From NCBI GenBank assembly GCA_903921605.1, contig CAIXQV010000488.1, forward strand, positions 1 to 20,440: a stretch of DNA of 20,440 bases, read 5' to 3'. The translations under genes and the position numbers were made by a program. Each line of letters opens with the position of its first letter. The first letter of the stretch is position 1. Below the pieces are notes generated by a model that did no database searches, was not told the DNA's origin, and saw only the letters and a list, made by a program, of their open reading frames with translations. Shown here piece by piece: positions 8,468 to 16,270 of the stretch. The stretch is from an uncultured Planctomycetaceae bacterium (lineage in GTDB: Bacteria; Planctomycetota; Planctomycetia; Planctomycetales; Planctomycetaceae).

Positions 8468-9514
8468 TCACCGTTCATAAATCGGCAAAAACCGATAGTT
8501 CAGAGCCATCGCCAGCAATGACATTCCCGTTCCGTAGGCTGGCCCATGCTGGCTTTGAAAACTGCCATCATCGCTCTGCAGATCTTTTAGCTGTTTAGCA
8601 GTCTTCAGGTTCCACTTGTTCCACGCTTCGAAGTCGCCCTGAAACAAAGCCTGAGCCGTGTAGTAGCGAAAGTATTCCGGATAGCTGTACTCTTCGTGCT
8701 CCAGATTGACGGTGATGGCTCCGAGCACACCTTTGTACTCTTTCCAGTCTTTCCGCTTCCCGATGGAATAGACAAGAGCTGCAATCGCTTTGAGATTGGC
8801 TGAGCCACCGCCACCGATTCCGGAATAGCCAACCTCGCCGCGATTAGTCGTCATCGTCTTAAAATAGTCCAGTGCCTGATCGATGGCTTCATCAGGCACT
8901 TTGACACCAGCATTGCGAGCCGCCAGGAGTCCCATCAGGACAGCGCCCGAAACGGACGTGTCAGCATCTGTCGCTTCCGGCCCATAACGCCATGCGTGAA
9001 ACGAATTGTTCTTTTGTGATGTCACAGCGCCGCGAACAGCCAGCTCCAGTGATTCCCCGATGCTGCGTCGTTCGTCGGCCTTTGTCTCCGCGTCCCACAA
9101 CGTATCTTCATCAAGAACGCCGTAGACTTCAGACATCCCCAGCATGGCAAACCCATGATGGTACATGCTGCTGTGCCCCATGTTGCCACCGAAGAAACCG
9201 GTCGCTTCTGTCTGTCCTTTAATCATGCTGCGAACGGCACGTCGGATGTTTTCGCTGTAGCGACCGAAGTTTGGATCTTCACCGCTCGCCAGAAACGCCA
9301 TGATACACATGCCCGTGATTCCGGGACCGCTGTCGCCACCTGACCAGATCCCCTCGGGCGTCTGATTCGTGGCGAGCCATTCGAGACCACGATCATAGAT
9401 CTGCTCGACGTCTCGAGGCACATCCGTCCCGAATCGCACCTGAGTTTCCTGCGCAGAGCAGGCTGCGCTCAGTGACAGGATCGCGAATAAACAAGTGGCC
9501 ACGGTTTTCAGCAC
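8468..9514 (-). CDS. Exported squalene-cyclase/prenyltransferase-repeat protein
   Basis: The start is placed at GTG 9514 because GGAG (9522-9525) lies 7 nt upstream and the product then opens with a clean signal peptide (MLKTVATCLFAI...CSA|QE). The frame stays open to ATG codons at 9586 and 9592, which would add a charged N-terminal tail and lack a ribosome-binding site. The 348-residue protein has alpha/alpha-toroid helical repeats of the prenyltransferase/squalene-oxidase type: GLEWLATNQTPEGIW, a DADTSVSG motif (residues 183-190 from GTG) at the place of the cyclase DxDD acid, and a QW-like QSDDGSF near the end. The class includes terpene cyclases, but many exported bacterial relatives have no known substrate, and the usual cyclase length (about 630) is not reached. 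It is the middle gene of the minus-strand unit, so a role linked to the membrane protein upstream is inferred. Confidence 0.85.
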   Translation of the reverse strand: MLKTVATCLFAILSLSAACSAQETQVRFGTDVPRDVEQIYDRGLEWLATNQTPEGIWSGGDSGPGITGMCIMAFLASGEDPNFGRYSENIRRAVRSMIKGQTEATGFFGGNMGHSSMYHHGFAMLGMSEVYGVLDEDTLWDAETKADERRSIGESLELAVRGAVTSQKNNSFHAWRYGPEATDADTSVSGAVLMGLLAARNAGVKVPDEAIDQALDYFKTMTTNRGEVGYSGIGGGGSANLKAIAALVYSIGKRKDWKEYKGVLGAITVNLEHEEYSYPEYFRYYTAQALFQGDFEAWNKWNLKTAKQLKDLQSDDGSFQSQHGPAYGTGMSLLAMALNYRFLPIYER

Positions 9515-9611
9515 ACGGAGTCTCCGGAGTTTTTCGTTCTTAGTTGTTCGCTTCAGCTGATACGTCTTCGCGGTGTCGTGATCCATCGCCATTTCAAGAC
9601 TTGTGTCTTGT

Positions 9612-9667
9612 GTAGGATGGGCATTTTTGCCCGTCGAAACTCAGTCGGACAAGAATGTCCAACCTAC
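9612..9667 (-). repeat. 56-bp palindromic repeat, family A, copy 3 (inverted)
   Basis: Reverse complement reads GTAGGTTGGACATTCTTGTC at its start and ends CCATCCTAC. Both inner hairpins are present (GGGCA-AAAA-TGCCC and GGACA-TTCT-TGTCC). It differs from copy 1 mainly in the central spacer. It lies between the stop of the DUF4175-like gene (9680) and the start of the squalene-cyclase-repeat gene, so it would be inside a shared transcript. Confidence 0.9.
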
Positions 9668-9679
9668 AACACTCCTTAT

Positions 9680-12600
9680 TTACTTCCTGTTCTCCAACGC
9701 ATTAAAGAACGCATCAATGCCGTCGCGAAACTCAGCAGGCGTCTGGTCGTTGTTCGTTCCTGTAGCCTGACGAATTTCTCGTCGTTCGATTTGAGCATTC
9801 GGATCTGAGCCGGGACCGTAGAGCTCCAATGCCACCTGATCGGTATTGCCTTCGCCACCGCCGCCAGGATTCGATCCTCCACCGCCACCGCCTTTTGGAT
9901 TCGCTCGTTTGGCCTGCAACAGAAGTTCAATCACTTCGGTTTCCGCAGCAATCGCCTGCGGACCTGTATTTGGCTGGCTCAGAATCTGAGTCGCGTCCGT
10001 CATCGCATTTCCAGCAGCCGACAGCAACTGAATTTCCTTCGCAAATTTCTCTTCACCCAGTGGCAGCGAGCGAATGTCGGTCACGACGTTAACAAGTCGG
10101 TCGAAGAGTTTTCGCTGTGTTTCGGATTGAGCTTCTGCCTTGTCCTGATAAGCAACGGCTTCTGTTTCTTCGCGGACCTGCTCCAGTGATCGAGTTTCCT
10201 CACGTAGATCCATTTCACCTTCCACGATTCGCATCACTTCCAGCACGATCGAAGGCGGTAAGCTATCTCCTTTGCAGCCTTTGCATTGGCCACATTTTGA
10301 GGCCGATACGAGTTCCTCAGCCCAGCGATCCAGAGTGTCGCCCCAGAATTCTGCCTTGGCGATGGCTTCACCGCTGCGATTATCCCGAACGCGATCTCCC
10401 AGGTCGTTCAGCTTGCTGACGATCTCATACTCTTCCATCTCCTTCAGAATGCGCTGGAATTTTTCTTCCTTGCGTCGATCGTAGTAAGCTTCCAGATCAT
10501 CCTGGATCGTGCGAACTTTCTGACTTTGACCCTGTTCGGTCGCGGCAATTCGTTCGGTCTGATCTTTCTGTTTCTCGTCGAGCAACTTTTCGCTCACACC
10601 GAAACTGTCGAACAATGTGCGGTTCAAGGCCGTGGCCACTTCAAGCTGCTCGCGAGAAGCTGACTTGAAACGCTTAACGAACGTGCTGTCTTCCAGGTCG
10701 TCCATGATTTTTTGCAGGTCTTCGCGGACCTTCTGGAATTCCGCCAGCAGATCGGTCTGCTCCTGCACCGCTTCGTCGACCTTTTCTTCGGCCGGATTCT
10801 CAGGCTGTTTCTTTTTCTCCGGAGGTGGCCCGCCCTGCAGAACCGTTGAAGGCAGTCCAAACTTACCTTTGCCGGCTTTTGACTCTTCCTTCTTTTCTGA
10901 GTCAGCATCTGCAGGATTCTGCTTGTTGAATCCTGACTCAGTATCCGTCAACTTTGGAACGGCTGGCTGCTCGGGGCCGGGCTTCTTGGGTTCGCCGGGT
11001 TCACCCGTTTGAGTGCCCTTGTTGTTTCCAGCCTGAGGCGAAGACTTCGCATTGGCGGTTGAACTTGCAGGCTTCTTTCCCGGAGCCTTCGCGCTTTGAG
11101 TCAGCAAATCAGCGACCGATGGCATCCGGTTCTCACCGATGTTGCGAAGCTTCTGCAGAGCACCCGCCCAGGTTTCCAGATGCCCAACCATCATCTCCTT
11201 GTTTCGCATCGCTTGCTTGAGCAATTGATCGCCCTGATCCGTCACGGACGTCAGTCGATCGCCGTTCGCTCGTTCTGCTGCCGCCTGCTGTTCAATCTCA
11301 CGGCGAGTTTCCGGAGCATTCAGTTGATCCGGATCCATCTGACGAATCTCACGATTCTTATCGTGCAGACGAACCTCTTCTTCATACACGTCGTCCGCCA
11401 TGCTCGACCAGCGACGCAACTGCTCCATCATCCACACGGCATGCTGATCCGGAGTCATCACGTGCAATACATAAGCCGGCGAGTAAACTCGACCGCGTTC
11501 TTTCAGATAGTCTTCCACATAAGCTCGAACTTCGATCGTCTGCGCGGGCACCTTATCGGTGTCGGCACAGAATGTTGCTTTTGCAGAGAGAATCTTCTTC
11601 TCCGGCGCGCCGCCTTCGACCAGCTTCTCTCCGGCGTCCGGATTCGGGTTATGAACCGGATGCTCAACGCCCTTCCATTCCAACCCGATCTGACGAACGC
11701 CGAAGTCATCTCGCGACTGCAGGTCAAAGGTGATCACATCCGTCGTTAGCACAACCTGCTGCGGCTCGTCCTGTTGCAGTGCGACACTTGGCTGGCCATC
11801 TTCGATCGCGTTGATCTTCAGGCTGAAGGCATCGCGAGAAGTCAGACCCAGCTCATCACGCCAACGGAAATCCAGAACGTCAGACTCGGCGACCGTCAGT
11901 GGTGACGGTTTCACACGATTCTTATCAACGGCGGCCGGCTGATTTTTCACTGTGGCTTCGGTAAGGTTACGACTAACCTCTGCTTCGAACTCGGCCACGG
12001 ATCCCTTTAGTACCGAAATCGCGCCGCCACGTACATCAGCCTTGATTGGTTCTTTGTATTGCAGATACGCAGGCAACGTGATTGACGCTGAAAGTGAACT
12101 CAGTTCCGGCCGATTAGCCACTTCAACATTCACGCCCTTGGTCAGGTCGCCAACACGAACATTCAATGTTCCTGTCTCAGTCTGCGGCGGCAACTTGAAT
12201 TCGTAGTTCTGATTCTGTTTGCCTGCGTTCACCACAGGCTGACCTTCAAACTTCGCAGAGGCTGACGCTGGCGACCAGCGAGTTGATTCGGCCAGTTTTG
12301 CATCCAGTGAGAAATCTTCACCGTGCGGAACAAAGATCTTATTCGGCAGCCCATCAACCTGAGCAAACGTGTAACGATCTACATTTCGCCAGGGCATCAA
12401 CCATCGAGACATCGCGTTGAAGCCAGCGGCTGGCACAATCGCGAGCGCCAGAATTGCAAGCACTGCGGGCACAGCGAGTGTCTTCGCCCAGAATCGATGC
12501 TTGGGTCGAGGAACCGCGTCGGAGAAATCTCGCTGACGTACAACGGAATCGACCTGATCAATCGCGGCTTGTGCAAGGCGAGTACTGCTGCCCAGATCTT

Positions 12601-12952
12601 TGTCGCTGTGAGCCAGCTCGACAATGCCCAACAGCTGATCACCCAGCGCGGGGAATTTATGTTTGAGCAGTCGTGCGACCTGCTCCATGCTGCGAGTCCC
12701 CCAGACCCAGCGATGGCACTTCAGAGGAAACAGGACTGCTAGTCCTACAGATCCTGACAGCAACAGGCTCGTGCGAATCAAGGCCGAGGTGTCAATGAAG
12801 CGGTCGATGATGAACACAGCCAGATAGGACAGGACGAGTCCAAACAGGCCCGCCAGAATTCCTTCGGCAATTTTGATGATTCGAACACGCTTCCGAAACT
12901 GTTCTAGTCGCTCACGTGTGGAATCCGGAAGGCTCAATCCTCGGGAACTCAT
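9680..12952 (-). CDS. Large DUF4175-like membrane protein with coiled-coil extracytoplasmic region
   Basis: A 1090-residue protein. ATG at 12952 is preceded by TGGAGA, about 9 nt away. Hydrophobic helices lie at about residues 30-50, 60-77 and 155-175, with a cytoplasmic-type loop between the second and third (RSMEQVARLLKHKFPALGDQ). After that come beta-rich Ig-like segments (about 195-470), then long charged, Gln/Glu/Lys-rich helices likely to form coiled coils (about 500-960), with a low-complexity Pro/Lys/Gly stretch near 650-730. A CGQCKGCKG motif sits at about 886-893. The C-terminus has a poly-Gly stretch and ends in a conserved-looking tail (EFRDGIDAFFNALENRK). Helix order and the loop resemble DUF4175 proteins, which in many bacteria sit beside MoxR ATPase, DUF58 and VWA-domain genes; none of those is present here. 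First gene of the minus-strand unit. Function unknown. Confidence 0.85.
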   Translation of the reverse strand: MSSRGLSLPDSTRERLEQFRKRVRIIKIAEGILAGLFGLVLSYLAVFIIDRFIDTSALIRTSLLLSGSVGLAVLFPLKCHRWVWGTRSMEQVARLLKHKFPALGDQLLGIVELAHSDKDLGSSTRLAQAAIDQVDSVVRQRDFSDAVPRPKHRFWAKTLAVPAVLAILALAIVPAAGFNAMSRWLMPWRNVDRYTFAQVDGLPNKIFVPHGEDFSLDAKLAESTRWSPASASAKFEGQPVVNAGKQNQNYEFKLPPQTETGTLNVRVGDLTKGVNVEVANRPELSSLSASITLPAYLQYKEPIKADVRGGAISVLKGSVAEFEAEVSRNLTEATVKNQPAAVDKNRVKPSPLTVAESDVLDFRWRDELGLTSRDAFSLKINAIEDGQPSVALQQDEPQQVVLTTDVITFDLQSRDDFGVRQIGLEWKGVEHPVHNPNPDAGEKLVEGGAPEKKILSAKATFCADTDKVPAQTIEVRAYVEDYLKERGRVYSPAYVLHVMTPDQHAVWMMEQLRRWSSMADDVYEEEVRLHDKNREIRQMDPDQLNAPETRREIEQQAAAERANGDRLTSVTDQGDQLLKQAMRNKEMMVGHLETWAGALQKLRNIGENRMPSVADLLTQSAKAPGKKPASSTANAKSSPQAGNNKGTQTGEPGEPKKPGPEQPAVPKLTDTESGFNKQNPADADSEKKEESKAGKGKFGLPSTVLQGGPPPEKKKQPENPAEEKVDEAVQEQTDLLAEFQKVREDLQKIMDDLEDSTFVKRFKSASREQLEVATALNRTLFDSFGVSEKLLDEKQKDQTERIAATEQGQSQKVRTIQDDLEAYYDRRKEEKFQRILKEMEEYEIVSKLNDLGDRVRDNRSGEAIAKAEFWGDTLDRWAEELVSASKCGQCKGCKGDSLPPSIVLEVMRIVEGEMDLREETRSLEQVREETEAVAYQDKAEAQSETQRKLFDRLVNVVTDIRSLPLGEEKFAKEIQLLSAAGNAMTDATQILSQPNTGPQAIAAETEVIELLLQAKRANPKGGGGGGSNPGGGGEGNTDQVALELYGPGSDPNAQIERREIRQATGTNNDQTPAEFRDGIDAFFNALENRK

Positions 12953-13004
12953 AATGCGATTCTCCAGATCTCACACACACGGTTTGAACGACGCAAGCAC
13001 TACT

Positions 13005-13070
13005 CGTTTAACGGCAAGTCGCAGGCGACTGCGTTTGTTCGCACCGACGCCTCCAGCTTGCGGTTAAACG
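13005..13070. repeat. Inverted pair of family C repeats
   Basis: Left arm CGTTTAACGGCAAG (13005-13018 and on to about 13033) and right arm ending CTTGCGGTTAAACG (13057-13070) form imperfect arms of about 28-30 nt. A single family C copy occurs at 16432-16460. The pair begins 3 bp after the stop codon of the interrupted small gene at 13074. Confidence 0.8.
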
Positions 13071-13073
13071 GCT

Positions 13074-13412
13074 TCAACACAACAAACTCTCGTCGACGAC
13101 TGTTGCCAGACTCATCGACACGCCTGTTTTGTCTTCCAAAATCCAGACTCTGTCACACAGCGTGGCCAAAGTATATCCCTGTGGGATCACCTTTGGGGAG
13201 TGGCAATCGATGCCCCGAAGCAATAAATCCCCGGCAAATGCGAAGCCCTTCGTCTCCATGAAGTGCCCATATTCTTCTCATTCCGCCCGTGTTTCCTCCG
13301 TAGTGACAAGAAAACTGAGTTCTCCCTGGCCCTGTTTAAAGCCTCTCTCCGGCAGAAGCTTTGGCCAGCAAACCGCACCAATTTGAGGCTTTAAAGGCCA
13401 TTTCAACGACAT
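13074..13412 (-). pseudogene. Small gene of unknown function interrupted by one in-frame TGA
   Basis: Reading from ATG 13412, with GGAGG 11 nt upstream, one frame gives 44 residues (MSLKWPLKPQIGAVCWPKLL...), then a TGA at 13278-13280, then 67 further residues (EEYGHFMETKGFAFAGDLLL...) to a TGA at 13074-13076. Both halves have ordinary protein composition, are in the same frame, and contain no other stop. The second half could restart at ATG 13259, but no ribosome-binding site is seen there. The family is not recognised; the whole would be about 112 residues. Neighbouring genes use TGG for Trp and TGA as a stop, so TGA is not generally reassigned. A single nonsense change (from TGG or CGA) is the simplest reading; readthrough, selenocysteine or a sequencing error are alternatives. 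No convincing SECIS-type hairpin was seen after the TGA. Family C repeats begin directly after the final stop, as at other gene ends here. Confidence 0.6.
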
Positions 13413-13510
13413 GTTCTGATTCGCCTCCGCACGAGAATATGGCCAGGAATCTGTCTTGTCAGTCGTACCACGTTTGAAAAACCCGCAGGAATGATCGCGG
13501 TAGCGGTGTT

Positions 13511-13540
13511 TTGAACGCCGATGGTGTTTCACACTATACT
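13511..13540 (+). promoter_or_regulatory. Predicted sigma-70-type promoter of mdh
   Basis: TTGAAC (13511-13516) and TATACT (13535-13540) are separated by 18 nt, close to the consensus. Transcription would begin about 65 nt upstream of the mdh ATG. It lies in the divergent gap between the interrupted small gene and mdh; the rest of 13413-13614 shows nothing else recognisable. Confidence 0.6.
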
Positions 13541-13614
13541 GCGTCATCCCTTTCCATCCACTCCAGCGTTTTTGTCGCTGGTATTTTGTGTCTACCGAAA
13601 AAGGTGTGTGTTTC

Positions 13615-14604
13615 ATGGTGTCTCCGATTCGTGTTGCCGTCACAGGCGCGGCAGGCCAGATTGGTTATTCTCTGATTTATCGCATTGCATCCGGAGAAGT
13701 CTTCGGACCCGATCAGCCTGTGATCCTGCATCTGGTGGAAGTGCCTCCAATCCTGAAAGCTCTGGACGGCGTTCACATGGAACTGGATGACTGTGCGTTT
13801 CCGACGCTGGCTGGCGTTGTGAAGGCCGACAGTGATCATCTGGAAGATGGCTTCCGTGACTGTAACTGGGTTCTGTGTGTCGGCAGCGTTCCTCGCAAGG
13901 CCGGTATGGAACGAGGTGATCTGATCCGCATCAACGGCCCAATCTTTACCAGCACTGGCCGCGCGATTGCTGCAGCGGCTGCTCCTGATGTTCGAGTGCT
14001 CGTCGTGGGCAACCCATGCAATACAAACTGTCTGATCGCGATGAACAACGCGAAAGGTGTTCCTTCTGATCGCTGGTTCGCGATGACCATGCTGGATCAG
14101 AACCGAGCGACCTCGCAGCTGGCTCAGAAGGCCGGTGTTCCTATCGCCGCTGTCAGCAATGTTGGTATCTGGGGGAATCACTCGGCAACACAGTACCCAG
14201 ACTTCTTTCATGCGAAGATCAACGGCAAGCCAGCAACCGAAGTGATCACCGATCACGAATGGTTGAAAGGCGACTTCATCTCCACCGTTCAGAAGCGTGG
14301 TGCTGCGGTCATCGCCGCTCGAGGCGCATCCAGCGCGGCGTCAGCAGCGAATGCTGTTTTGGATACCGTGAAGGGCGTGATTCGTCCAACCGCAGCCGGC
14401 AGTTGCTTCAGCGCTGCAGTTTGCAGTGATGGCAGCTACGGCATTGAGCCAGGTCTGATCACCGGCTTCCCGCTGGTGAGTGATGGCAAGAAGGTTTCCA
14501 TCGTGAAAGGCCAGACTCACAGTGAGTTTGCTCAGTCCAAGATCGACATCACGATCAACGAACTGCGTGAAGAGCGTGAATGCGTGAAGGACCTGCTGAG
14601 CTAA
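13615..14604 (+). CDS. mdh: Malate dehydrogenase, type 2 (cytosolic-MDH-like)
   Basis: A 329-residue cytoplasmic enzyme that interconverts malate and oxaloacetate with NAD(H) in the TCA cycle. ATG 13615 is chosen because AAAGG lies about 10 nt upstream and the product then begins [17 protein letters not shown], as in the family; an in-frame GTG at 13588 lacks a site. The Rossmann glycine motif GAAGQIG is at residues 11-17 and NPCNTN at 133-138. Substrate and catalytic residues are all present at the spacing of the cytosolic MDH group: Arg94, Arg100, Asp161, Arg164 and His189 ([14 protein letters not shown]). Length is normal for the group. It is a single-gene unit with its own promoter upstream and an intrinsic terminator at 14733-14768. 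Confidence 0.97.
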   Translation: MVSPIRVAVTGAAGQIGYSLIYRIASGEVFGPDQPVILHLVEVPPILKALDGVHMELDDCAFPTLAGVVKADSDHLEDGFRDCNWVLCVGSVPRKAGMERGDLIRINGPIFTSTGRAIAAAAAPDVRVLVVGNPCNTNCLIAMNNAKGVPSDRWFAMTMLDQNRATSQLAQKAGVPIAAVSNVGIWGNHSATQYPDFFHAKINGKPATEVITDHEWLKGDFISTVQKRGAAVIAARGASSAASAANAVLDTVKGVIRPTAAGSCFSAAVCSDGSYGIEPGLITGFPLVSDGKKVSIVKGQTHSEFAQSKIDITINELREERECVKDLLS

Positions 14605-14626
14605 TTGTTGAAAAGACAGCCTCATA

Positions 14627-14671
14627 CGCCACCGGGTTTACCCCGGTGGTTTAACGGCCTCTGCACCACTT
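14627..14671 (+). repeat. Family D hairpin repeat, copy 1
   Basis: CCACCGGG-TTTA-CCCCGGTGG forms an 8-bp stem, followed by the conserved tail TTTAACGGCCTCTGCACCAC. Copy 2 at 18689-18731 keeps the stem and tail with three or four changes. It starts 22 bp after the mdh stop codon. Confidence 0.85.
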
Positions 14672-14732
14672 GGAGTTCGAGGTTCTCTGAAGCCTCCAAC
14701 TGTCAGCGGCACTCACAAAAGCAGAAAACAAA

Positions 14733-14768
14733 GACGCCCTCCGAGTGATTTTCGGAGGGCGTCTTTTT
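14733..14768 (+). terminator. Strong intrinsic terminator of mdh
   Basis: A perfect 12-bp stem (GACGCCCTCCGA / TCGGAGGGCGTC, 14733-14744 and 14752-14763) with a 7-nt loop is followed by TTTTT. An A-rich stretch before the stem would let it also work for the minus-strand gene that converges here. Confidence 0.92.
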
Positions 14769-14797
14769 ATACACATTCGGCCGCTTGCAGGGGAAGC

Positions 14798-14848
14798 CCC
14801 GTCGACGTAGCGCCGGGTGTACCGTACCCCCGTCGCTCCGTCGACGGG
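14798..14848. repeat. Family E hairpin repeat, copy 1
   Basis: Arms CCCGTCGACGTAGCGCCGGG (14798-14817) and the reverse complement of 14829-14848 agree at about 18 of 20 positions, around GTGTACCGTAC-type centre bases. Related to copy 2 at 18603-18659. It lies 21 bp beyond the stop of the minus-strand ceramidase-like gene. Confidence 0.85.
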
Positions 14849-14869
14849 ATTCTTATCCAACGCAAACGC

Positions 14870-16270
14870 CTACAGCTTGCGAATCCCTGCCGTCAGTTCA
14901 TCGTCAATCGCTGGCTCGCAAAACGCGACGCTCACTTCATAGCCACCGTTCGGATAGGCTTCTTTGGTGGGAATGTACCACGGGCCACCGTCGCCGTAAG
15001 CAGCCGTTGCCACGAATCGATCTTTGAAAAGTTCCTGCGCACGCAACTGGTATTCGATAAAGCTCTCGGCCGGTAGATGGAGCAACGTGATATCATTAAT
15101 TCGCAGTGAGCTGAGCACGATCGGCATCTTCTTCTCGTGTCGCTTCAGCCACGCCAGTTCGTAAGCCGGACGATTGCGTCCCACAACAGTGTTCTGTTTG
15201 TTGCTGATGGCCGCCGCAAGTTGCTCTGCGTTCAGGGTCACGCGAGCTGGCGGAAGGATTTCGGCCGTTCGCCACTCTGCGTTCTCCACCGGCTGTCGCT
15301 GAATACTCTGCTCTGACGCGATAATTCCGTCGTAGATTCGCTTCGTCAGAATAGGCCGCATCTCTTTGGTGCCATCGTTGTACTTACCGGCTGAAATATT
15401 GCCGGCACAACCCGTGAAGTAAATATGAGTCGTCTCGGGCTCATCCTGCTGACGTTGTTTGCGAGCCAACCCGGTGAAGTCACTGGTCGCGCGTCCGTCA
15501 CCGTAATAGCTCATCGGATGAGTTGCATAGTAGTGACAGGAAACCAGCTTCTTCTCACCGTTATAATAGGCCACTGTTTTGAGATAAGGATCAATCAACC
15601 CTTCCGTCATTGCTCGCAGCTTGGGATCCGTACAGGCACTGCCACGCATGCCGAGAATTTTCCCGGTTTCATCGACGTAGATTCGTCGATTTGAGGCCAC
15701 TTCGACGACTTTGCCCTGGCCATGTCCGACATGAGTCACAGGCTCAGCCTTCGGGAGACTCTCCTTAATGGCCTGCCGAGCCTTGTCGAGACATTCCCGG
15801 AAGAAGGCAACGTCCACAATATGCGGCAGATCGCCTTCGGCAGCGACCAGGGCTTCGGCGTCGAGGCATGCCATTGGGGCGTTGTGCTGATGAACACAAT
15901 GCACGGCGACGCGATCCGGAGTCGTCCCGGCCGCTTCCGCCATGGCTGTTCGCCACTCCAAATTAGCCTGATTCAGAATGCCGGTCCAGTCAACCGCGCA
16001 GACGACAACAGGATCACCGGCTCCCAGCAAGACGTACCCAATCGCTTCCAGCGGATCATCAACCGCTTCGATCGGTTTGATCCAGCCTCCACAGCAAGAG
16101 TGTCCCATTGGCGGCGTGACATCAAAGCGAAACGGAGCGATTCGCAGGGACAAACCTTTTGCATTCGAGGCAACCGGCAATGTTTCGGACAACGCCAGAC
16201 TTCCCATTCCCAGCGCAACAGCACTGGCCGTGGAAGTCTGCAGAAATCGACGACGACGAAGTTTGGCCAT
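14870..16270 (-). CDS. Tat-exported neutral/alkaline ceramidase-like hydrolase
   Basis: A 466-residue protein. ATG 16270 is chosen because AAGGAG lies about 9 nt upstream and because the product then opens with a twin-arginine signal (KLRRRRFLQTS, then a hydrophobic stretch to about residue 28); in-frame codons at 16300 and 16291 lie upstream of that site. The body matches the N-terminal domain of neutral/alkaline non-lysosomal ceramidases (PF04734-type): HCVHQHNAP at residues 124-132 and THPMSYYGDG at 250-259 provide the zinc-ligand histidines, and GCAGNISAGKYN (287-298) sits where ceramidases carry the GDVSPN serine, here Ser293. Ceramidases cleave the amide bond of sphingolipids. This protein is shorter than typical ceramidases (about 640-670) and lacks their C-terminal domain, so the substrate is not certain. 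Diverges from the cupin gene and converges on mdh. Confidence 0.85.
   Translation of the reverse strand: MAKLRRRRFLQTSTASAVALGMGSLALSETLPVASNAKGLSLRIAPFRFDVTPPMGHSCCGGWIKPIEAVDDPLEAIGYVLLGAGDPVVVCAVDWTGILNQANLEWRTAMAEAAGTTPDRVAVHCVHQHNAPMACLDAEALVAAEGDLPHIVDVAFFRECLDKARQAIKESLPKAEPVTHVGHGQGKVVEVASNRRIYVDETGKILGMRGSACTDPKLRAMTEGLIDPYLKTVAYYNGEKKLVSCHYYATHPMSYYGDGRATSDFTGLARKQRQQDEPETTHIYFTGCAGNISAGKYNDGTKEMRPILTKRIYDGIIASEQSIQRQPVENAEWRTAEILPPARVTLNAEQLAAAISNKQNTVVGRNRPAYELAWLKRHEKKMPIVLSSLRINDITLLHLPAESFIEYQLRAQELFKDRFVATAAYGDGGPWYIPTKEAYPNGGYEVSVAFCEPAIDDELTAGIRKL

Noticed and set aside
4620..9667. Family A elements as a CRISPR array
   Set aside because: Only three copies, kilobases apart and in mixed orientation, with no regular spacers.
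11096..11749. 217-codon open frame on the plus strand
   Set aside because: Lies wholly antisense to the DUF4175-like gene; the length is explained by that gene's codon bias.
13258..13280. Bacterial SECIS element after the in-frame TGA
   Set aside because: Only a very short CTTC/GAAG pairing is seen downstream; too weak to support selenocysteine insertion.
13187..13381. 64-codon minus-strand frame overlapping the interrupted small gene
   Set aside because: Arg- and Ser-rich shadow in a different frame; the frame with the TGA has the better composition and ribosome-binding site.
13278..13643. Longer minus-strand frame running into the mdh start
   Set aside because: Only the part from ATG 13412, after a GGAGG site, looks like protein; the upstream part overlaps the mdh promoter and start.
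13534..14256. 240-codon open frame on the minus strand
   Set aside because: Antisense to mdh, whose catalytic residues are all intact on the plus strand.
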